From positions 1 through 11,260 of the forward strand of contig DASXPA010000018.1 in assembly GCA_036493915.1 (NCBI GenBank): a stretch of 11,260 bases of DNA. Direction: 5' to 3'. How positions within the stretch are numbered: position 1 is the first letter of the stretch; every line of letters begins with the position of its first letter. Source of the DNA: Palsa-1392 sp036493915 (GTDB taxonomy: Bacteria > Verrucomicrobiota > Verrucomicrobiia > Chthoniobacterales > UBA10450). Below are positions 5,992-11,260 of this stretch, one piece after another. The translations under genes were made by a program, and so were the position numbers. The notes below the pieces were generated by a model. The model saw only the letters and a program-made list of their open reading frames with translations. It did not search any database and was not told the DNA's origin.

Positions 5992-6529
5992 TCCGCGATC
6001 GCGCTGCTCTTGGTCGATGTAATCAACCCCGCTGCGTTGCCCGAAGGCTCCGCCTTGCGCTATACCCTCGGGATGAGGGGCATGCTGAGCCGACTGAAGG
6101 AGCGTCCACAGAAGGCTGGCCTCGCGACGATCTACCTGAACGATAACTTTGGCCGCTGGCGTTCCGAGGTTCGCGGTCAAGTTGATGTTTGTCTGGCTTT
6201 CGAGTCACGGGGGCGAAAGATGGTAAAAGAGTTGCAACCGAACAAGCGCGACTATTTTGTTTTGAAACCGAAAGCACTCGGTACTCTTCGCCAGCACGCT
6301 GCCAACTTTGCTGCGCTATCTCGACGCGGAGCGGCTTTTATTACCCGGATCGGGGACAACTTCTGCGTTCTTTTCACGGCTAACGACGCTACATGCGCGA
6401 CGACGAATTACTTGTCCCGGCGGATTGCGTGCTCTCGAACACAGAAGCAGAAACCGGCACGTGCTCCAGCTGATGAAGAAGCATCTCAAGGCGGACATTC
6501 GGCCGGCGACGAAGATCCGATTCCCACGG
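5992..6529 (+). pseudogene. Broken second isochorismatase-family hydrolase
   Basis: This region is a paralogue of the intact gene at 89-700, read across at least four frame changes. The first frame gives SAIALLLVDVINP, then ATIYLNDNFGRWRSE and VKELQP followed by FVLKPK. Near 6275 the next frame gives KHSVLFASTLPTLLRYLDAE. Near 6345 the frame returns for GDNFCVLFTANDA. Near 6388 it shifts for YMRDDELLVPADCVLSNTEAE. Near 6455 it shifts again for VLQLMKKHLKADIRPATKIR. All three catalytic residues (Asp, Lys, Cys) are still encoded, but never in one frame. There is no good start codon: only a TTG at 6010, inside the first motif. Similarity to the intact paralogue is about 60% by eye. No PHP gene follows it, unlike the intact copy. 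Confidence 0.85.
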
Positions 6530-6743
6530 GGCCACACGCCGACTGGAACACCCCTGGGACAACAGTGCGTGAAGCCCTCGTCGCCGTGCGCCTTAGCTTA
6601 CCGACGTGTTTGCTTTTCGCCGAGAGGCACCAGAATCTCGATCATTTCGTTCGGACGGCCAGGCAGAGATTAAACGAATAGCGTTGCGAATGGTCGATGT
6701 TTCAACCTGACTAGGCTTGAGCAAGAACTCTGGAGATCCGCTA

Positions 6744-9431
6744 ATGAAAAACTTGATTCCGATTGCGCTCTCTGCCCTGGCGTTTCTCTTCGGTGGCCCG
6801 GTTTTGGCGACTTCGCGTGTGACGATGGGAGAACAGGTCAACGGCTCAGCCCTTGTCCCCACCAACCAAACGATCACACCCATCGGGTACCTTCAGCAGA
6901 TCGATGGCTCGCGCGTGAAGGATGTGGAGCTATCGCCCGATGGCAAGACGCTGGCAGTTCTCACCAACACCCGGCTTCTTCTCTACACTCCAGAGGGAAA
7001 GGCGGTCGATGCGCTCGCTCTGGCCGCTGGCCCGCTCGGGCTCGCTTGGACGCCGGATAGTCGCACGCTTTTCGCTTCTGGGACGAAGGGTCAGGTCTAC
7101 CACGTTTCGGAGACGGTAAAAGGGCGTTGGACCGCTTTAACCTCATTCGTGGTCGACAATTTGAGCACCAATCCCCAGGCCGATAAATCTCCCGCTTCGC
7201 CCGCGGGGGAGACTGAGCTTCGCCCTGACCCGAACGCCAGGTATCTCCTCAAGCGTTTTGCCAAGCCGACACAGTTCACCGGCGATCCGCAAGTCACCGG
7301 ACTCGCCGTCGCACCAGATGGCAAGCGGCTGTACATTGCGTTGAGCAAACGCAACGCTGTCACCGTCGTCGATGTCGCCACCGAGACGGTAGTCGCAACA
7401 GTTCCAGTAGGTGTGGCCCCTTTTCGCGTCTTGGTGTCGCCGGATAACAAAACGGTCTTCGTCGCCAATCGCGGTGGACGGCATCCAGCCAAGGGCGATC
7501 CTCACGTCGCCAGGTCTGCCGGGACTGCCCTGGCGATCGATCCGAGAACGGACGCCGCGTTGCACGGCAGTATCTCCTTTATCGACGCGAGAACATTCAC
7601 GACCTTCGAGATGGATGAAGGGAGGCAACCAACCGGAATGGCTCTTAGTCAAGATTGGAGGACCCTCTACGTGGCCAACTCCGACGAAGACACGGTGACA
7701 GCTGTGGATGTAGGCAATCACGCAGTGCGTCGCACCCTAAGTCTGCAACCGGGAGAGGACCCTGGTTTGGGCCAGTTACCGACCGACGTGGCGCTTTCAG
7801 ATGACAAAAAAACACTCTACGTTGCCTGTGGCGGCGGAAACGCGATTGCGGTGGTTACTTTGCCGGAGTTTGCTTTGAAAGGCTTTCTGCCCACCGCCTG
7901 GTTTCCGATCGCGATCGCCGAGCGCAACGGCAGGCTATTCGTCGGCGATAGTAAAGGAATCGGGGCGAGGCAGAAATCTCGGGCTGGAGCTGTGTCAGTT
8001 CCCGGTCTTCCGACCCTGTTCAACCCCGGCGGTTATCATGCCAATGGCAGCACTAGCATAGTCCAATTCATTGGAAAGAAGGATCGGGAAGACCTCGCGA
8101 AGCTGACGAAAGAGGTCGCCGCGAACAATCACTGGAACACGCCGGAACTGGGACCGCGTTCCGGCATTGCTCCCGTCCCCGTGCCACAGCGAGTAGGTGA
8201 GCCGTCTTTCTTCAAACATGTCGTCTATATTCTTAAAGAGAATCACAGCTATGACTTCGACCTCGGCGATATCTCCGAAGGCAACGGCGACACAGTACTC
8301 TGCGCTTTCGGCGAACGCGTCACTCCTAATGAACATGCTCTGGCCAGGAAATTTGTTTTGCTCGATAACACTTACGCAAGTGGCACTAACTCGGCCGATG
8401 GTCATCAATGGACCGATTCCGCCATCGCCAACGCCTACGTGGAGCAAAACTACTTTTCCTATGCCCGGAGTTATCCCTTCAATGGAACAGATTCGCTGGC
8501 TTATTCCCCTAATGGTTTCCTCTGGAATGCGGCGATGCACGCCGGCAAGAGCGTGCGGATTTATGGCGAATTCGTTGACCGACCTGCGATCACCGAAGCG
8601 GGTAAGACGGTCCATCCCAGTTGGTCGGAGCTTTGGCAGGATTACAAATCGGGAGGCAAGAAGTACCAAATCACGGCCGCGACCGATAACGCGGCTTTGC
8701 GCCCTTGCCTGGCTTCGCACTACGTTGGCTTTCCCTTGGTCGTGTCGGATCAATGGCGAGCCAGCCAATTTCTCGCGGAGTTCGCGACTTTCGAGAAGGA
8801 GAATTCAATGCCGTCGCTCTCGATTCTATTGCTCCCCGATAATCACACTTCCGGCGTGGCTCCTGGGCTGCCGAGACCCGCCGCGGCTGTCGCCGACAAC
8901 GACCTCGCCTTGGGACGCATCGTCGATGCGATCTCTCATTCCCGTTTCTGGCCCGAGACCCTTATTCTCGTGATCGAAGATGACTCACTTTTCGGGATTG
9001 ATCACGTCGATGGACATCGCACAATTGCCTTTTGCGTTTCTCCCTATACTCGACGGGGAGCGGTCGTAAGTGAGCCATACAACCACACCTCTTTTGTCCG
9101 CACGATCGGTTTGGTGCTGGGGTTGCCTGCCATGACTCGGTTCGATCGCACCGCAACGCCCTTAACCGCTTGCTTTACTTCAAAGCCAGATCTCACTCCT
9201 TACAATCATCTTCCCAATAACATTTCCTTGGACGAGTTGAACCCGCCTCTCACTGCCTCCCACGGCGAAGCCCGACACTTGGCGCGGGAGTCGCTGCGGC
9301 TGGATTGGTCGACGGCGGACCGCGCTGATCCCGCGATCGTGGCGCGGGCAGCATGGCTCTCGCAGAAGCCGGGTGTTCCGTTCCCGCTGAAATTTTTTCA
9401 TCCCGCGACTGGCGGCGATGATGACGATTGA
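6744..9431 (+). CDS. Secreted YncE-like beta-propeller/phosphoesterase fusion
   Basis: This 895-residue exported protein begins with a Sec signal peptide (MKNLIPIALSALAFLFGGPVLA, probable cleavage after VLA). The ATG at 6744 is preferred over the upstream TTG at 6717 because it starts the signal peptide and has GGAG eight bases before it. Residues about 50-400 are YVTN/YncE-type propeller repeats, with blades such as LSPDGKTLAVL, VAPDGKRLYIAL, VSPDNKTVFVANRGG and LSDDKKTLYVA. Residues about 490-820 are a phosphoesterase of the alkaline-phosphatase superfamily (AcpA/phospholipase C group). KENHSYD (498-504) supplies the Glu-Asn metal pair. IEDD (about 744-747) and DHVDGHRT (753-760) supply the Asp pair and His. 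SADGHQW (about 550-556) and LPDNHTSG (697-704) are also family motifs. The C-terminus is four Asp. Substrates of this fusion family are not established; release of phosphate from an extracellular ester is the likely reaction. The coding strand is uninterrupted and looks intact. Confidence 0.9.
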   Translation: MKNLIPIALSALAFLFGGPVLATSRVTMGEQVNGSALVPTNQTITPIGYLQQIDGSRVKDVELSPDGKTLAVLTNTRLLLYTPEGKAVDALALAAGPLGLAWTPDSRTLFASGTKGQVYHVSETVKGRWTALTSFVVDNLSTNPQADKSPASPAGETELRPDPNARYLLKRFAKPTQFTGDPQVTGLAVAPDGKRLYIALSKRNAVTVVDVATETVVATVPVGVAPFRVLVSPDNKTVFVANRGGRHPAKGDPHVARSAGTALAIDPRTDAALHGSISFIDARTFTTFEMDEGRQPTGMALSQDWRTLYVANSDEDTVTAVDVGNHAVRRTLSLQPGEDPGLGQLPTDVALSDDKKTLYVACGGGNAIAVVTLPEFALKGFLPTAWFPIAIAERNGRLFVGDSKGIGARQKSRAGAVSVPGLPTLFNPGGYHANGSTSIVQFIGKKDREDLAKLTKEVAANNHWNTPELGPRSGIAPVPVPQRVGEPSFFKHVVYILKENHSYDFDLGDISEGNGDTVLCAFGERVTPNEHALARKFVLLDNTYASGTNSADGHQWTDSAIANAYVEQNYFSYARSYPFNGTDSLAYSPNGFLWNAAMHAGKSVRIYGEFVDRPAITEAGKTVHPSWSELWQDYKSGGKKYQITAATDNAALRPCLASHYVGFPLVVSDQWRASQFLAEFATFEKENSMPSLSILLLPDNHTSGVAPGLPRPAAAVADNDLALGRIVDAISHSRFWPETLILVIEDDSLFGIDHVDGHRTIAFCVSPYTRRGAVVSEPYNHTSFVRTIGLVLGLPAMTRFDRTATPLTACFTSKPDLTPYNHLPNNISLDELNPPLTASHGEARHLARESLRLDWSTADRADPAIVARAAWLSQKPGVPFPLKFFHPATGGDDDD

Positions 9432-9459
9432 TTCCCGCAGGCAAGATGCGGCCGTGGTA

Positions 9460-11260
9460 TCAGTTCGCTCTCTTGCGCGGCGCGAGAAGCACGTCGCGCC
9501 CGACGAGATATAGCAACAGGCAGAGGAGGACGAACGGAATCAGCGCGAGCCAGTCGGCGTGCGGTCCGGCGAAGAACGGATTGTGCGCGGTCGCCCACGC
9601 AGTTAGTCGATCGCTCGTCGCCGCGAGACTAGGGACGAGGTTCATGAGCGCGATGATGATGCCGGTGATCGCGCTCCCTGCGATGTAACCGGAGGCGAGT
9701 AGAACGCCGGAGCTTTTGTCGCCTTCCGCGACGAGTTCGTCATGAGTGAGATCGTGCTCTTTGAACTTGTGACGACGCAGCCAGCGATCGACCAGCCAGC
9801 GAATCATCCCGCCGACGAAGATGGGCGTGGACGAAGAGAGCGGCAGATAAACGCCGACCGCGAAAGCGAGCGAAGGAATTCCACTCATCTCGAGCACGAT
9901 CGAGATCATCACGCCTAACAAGACCAGCGCCCAGGGGAGTTTGTGGCCGAGAATTCCCTTAATGATATAGGACATCAGCGTCGCCTTCGGCGCGTCGAAC
10001 TTTGTCACCGTCGAGCCGTCGGGCCGGACCTTGTGCCTGCCGTTTATGCCGGGATCGACGAGGTAGATTGCTTCGCGCTGGTCGTTGACGAGGAAACGCT
10101 GAGCCGCGCCTCCGCTCGGATCTGATCGCTGCCAGGACCGATAAAGCTGCGGATCCATGTTAGCCTGTGCGCCTTTGACATGTTCCGGCGGACCCAACTC
10201 GGCGTCGTTAGGCGCGCGCAGGTCGGCCGGGAAATTATGCTCGAGCTTGTAAACGACTTCGCCCTTTCCATTGACCAGATAATCGCCCGGATTGAGCCCC
10301 GGAACGATTGAGTTGACGCCGCCCTTTTCGTTGTGCAGGACGCGATAATTTCCCGTCGTATCTGGTTTTATCTTCTCCTGAAACGGCGGGAGGTTCGCAG
10401 CCTGGACTCGCGGCGGAGTCGCGCCGGCTTCGATTTTTTGGAAGGTCGTCGGCGGCACATAGACGGTGTAGGAATTATTCAGCCCAAGGAGAATCGGACC
10501 GAGGGCGAGGGCAGAAGCGAGGCTGCCGGCGAGGATCGCGATCTGCTGAAGTCTTGGCGTGGAGCCGACGAGAAATCCTGTCTTCAGATCCTGTGAAGTC
10601 GTTCCGCCATTCGAGGAAGCGATGCAGACGATGCCGCCGATGGAAAGCGCAGTGACGAAGTAATGCGGCCCGGTCCAGCCGACGATAAGAAAGACGAGAC
10701 AGGTGAGGAGCAGCGTCGCCACCGTCATGCCCGAAGTCGGACACGATGAAGAACCGATCTCACCGGTCAGATGCGACGAGACAGTGACAAAGAGAAATCC
10801 GATCACGACGATGAGGAGCGCGCCTAACAGATTCCATTGCAGATGCAGTTGCGGGGCGATGATGATCGCGAGAAGCAGCGCGATGACGCCGCCGATGACA
10901 AACTTCATCGACAGGTCCTGATCGGTCCGCTCCCTTTTGCCGACGGATTCGCCCTGCATTTTCCGCAGATCGGCAAACCCGCTTTTCATCCCGTGCCAGA
11001 TGAGCGGCAGCGAACGCACCATGCTGATGATGCCGCCGGCCGCAACCGCTCCCGCGCCGATGTAAAGGACGTAGGCCTCGCGAATATCATCCGGTGCCAT
11101 TTGGCTGATCGGCATCGTGCCGGGCGCGAGGATCCCGGTCGCGCCTTCACCGAAAAACTTGATCGCGGGAATGAGCACGAGATAGGCGAGAACCCCGCCG
11201 CCGCACATGATGGAAGCGATTCGCGGCCCGATGATGTAGCCCACGCCTAACAATGCCGGG
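9460..11260 (-). CDS. OPT-family oligopeptide transporter, C-terminal part
   Basis: These 599 codons run off the right edge of the window, so the start is not seen. The TTG at 11251-11253 is an internal Leu codon, because the frame stays open upstream as Pro-Ala-Leu-Leu-Gly. The protein belongs to the oligopeptide transporter (OPT) superfamily of inner-membrane, probably proton-coupled, carriers of peptides or metal-siderophore complexes. Family marks include GYIIGPRIAS, SSHLTGEIGSSSCPTSGMT, SSNGGTTSQDLKTGFLVGSTPR, FDAPKATLM and LAFAVGVYLPLSSSTPIFVGG. Many hydrophobic segments flank them. A hydrophilic insert of about 160 residues (bases about 9985-10470) lies between the transmembrane bundles. 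It carries two similar strand-turn stretches around YLVNGKGEVVYKLE and HKVRPDGSTVTKF. The C-terminus ends in a basic APRKRAN, probably cytoplasmic. It is convergent with the propeller/phosphoesterase gene, 28 bases away. The exact substrate is unknown. Confidence 0.9.
   Translation of the reverse strand, partial: PALLGVGYIIGPRIASIMCGGGVLAYLVLIPAIKFFGEGATGILAPGTMPISQMAPDDIREAYVLYIGAGAVAAGGIISMVRSLPLIWHGMKSGFADLRKMQGESVGKRERTDQDLSMKFVIGGVIALLLAIIIAPQLHLQWNLLGALLIVVIGFLFVTVSSHLTGEIGSSSCPTSGMTVATLLLTCLVFLIVGWTGPHYFVTALSIGGIVCIASSNGGTTSQDLKTGFLVGSTPRLQQIAILAGSLASALALGPILLGLNNSYTVYVPPTTFQKIEAGATPPRVQAANLPPFQEKIKPDTTGNYRVLHNEKGGVNSIVPGLNPGDYLVNGKGEVVYKLEHNFPADLRAPNDAELGPPEHVKGAQANMDPQLYRSWQRSDPSGGAAQRFLVNDQREAIYLVDPGINGRHKVRPDGSTVTKFDAPKATLMSYIIKGILGHKLPWALVLLGVMISIVLEMSGIPSLAFAVGVYLPLSSSTPIFVGGMIRWLVDRWLRRHKFKEHDLTHDELVAEGDKSSGVLLASGYIAGSAITGIIIALMNLVPSLAATSDRLTAWATAHNPFFAGPHADWLALIPFVLLCLLLYLVGRDVLLAPRKRAN

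Noticed and set aside
6717..6743. Upstream TTG start for the propeller/phosphoesterase gene
   Set aside because: It would add nine residues before a good signal peptide, and the ATG at 6744 has a GGAG at proper spacing.
7995..8768. 257-codon open frame on the minus strand
   Set aside because: It lies entirely opposite the well-supported propeller/phosphoesterase gene, whose motifs continue through the region.
8197..8973. 258-codon open frame on the plus strand in a second frame
   Set aside because: It overlaps the phosphoesterase domain in another frame and has low-complexity Arg/Ser/Pro composition.
1..11260. Search for tRNA, CRISPR array, insertion sequence ends, integrase or toxin-antitoxin pair
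   Set aside because: No tRNA-like T-arm, regularly spaced repeats, transposase motif or recognisable toxin or antitoxin was seen by eye. The only repeats are the tandem unit and the local hairpins.

Overview
The window is 11.26 kb of GC-rich bacterial DNA with weak or absent Shine-Dalgarno sequences. It looks like soil Verrucomicrobiota, with Acidobacteriota as an alternative. That guess rests on gene content (a secreted YncE-propeller/phosphoesterase fusion, a bacterial SET protein, an OPT transporter and a PolX-like HhH-PHP protein), not on a marker gene. No rRNA, tRNA, CRISPR array, insertion sequence, integrase or phage gene was seen.

Layout. Positions 89-1733 hold a two-gene operon: an isochorismatase-fold cysteine hydrolase overlapping by 8 bases an HhH-PHP protein that looks like a DNA polymerase X without its polymerase domain. 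Positions 1802-2189 are the broken C-terminal third of a zinc alcohol/formaldehyde dehydrogenase. Positions 2243-3972 form an unusual small-gene cluster. A cysteine-motif protein lies on the minus strand. It is followed by two tandem copies of an unrecognised 79-residue protein, and then by a second cysteine-motif protein on the plus strand that is a paralogue of the first. A roughly 395-bp direct repeat underlies the tandem copies. In the first copy the downstream cysteine-motif gene has been cut off after about five codons. Positions 4132-4617 (minus) encode a SET-domain methyltransferase.

Positions 4618-6743 are a decay zone. It holds a frameshifted DUF6766-like membrane-protein remnant (4781-5372), about 600 bases with no gene, and a second isochorismatase gene shattered by at least four frame changes (5992-6529). 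The intact isochorismatase at 89-700 is its paralogue.

Positions 6744-9431 encode the exported propeller/phosphoesterase fusion. It faces, across 28 bases, the C-terminal part of an OPT-family transporter on the minus strand, whose start lies beyond the right edge.

Apart from the translationally coupled pair at the left, the genes look like independent units. The best candidate for something undescribed is the 2.2-4.0 kb cluster of duplicated small proteins and paired cysteine-motif proteins. Its function cannot be read from the sequence.
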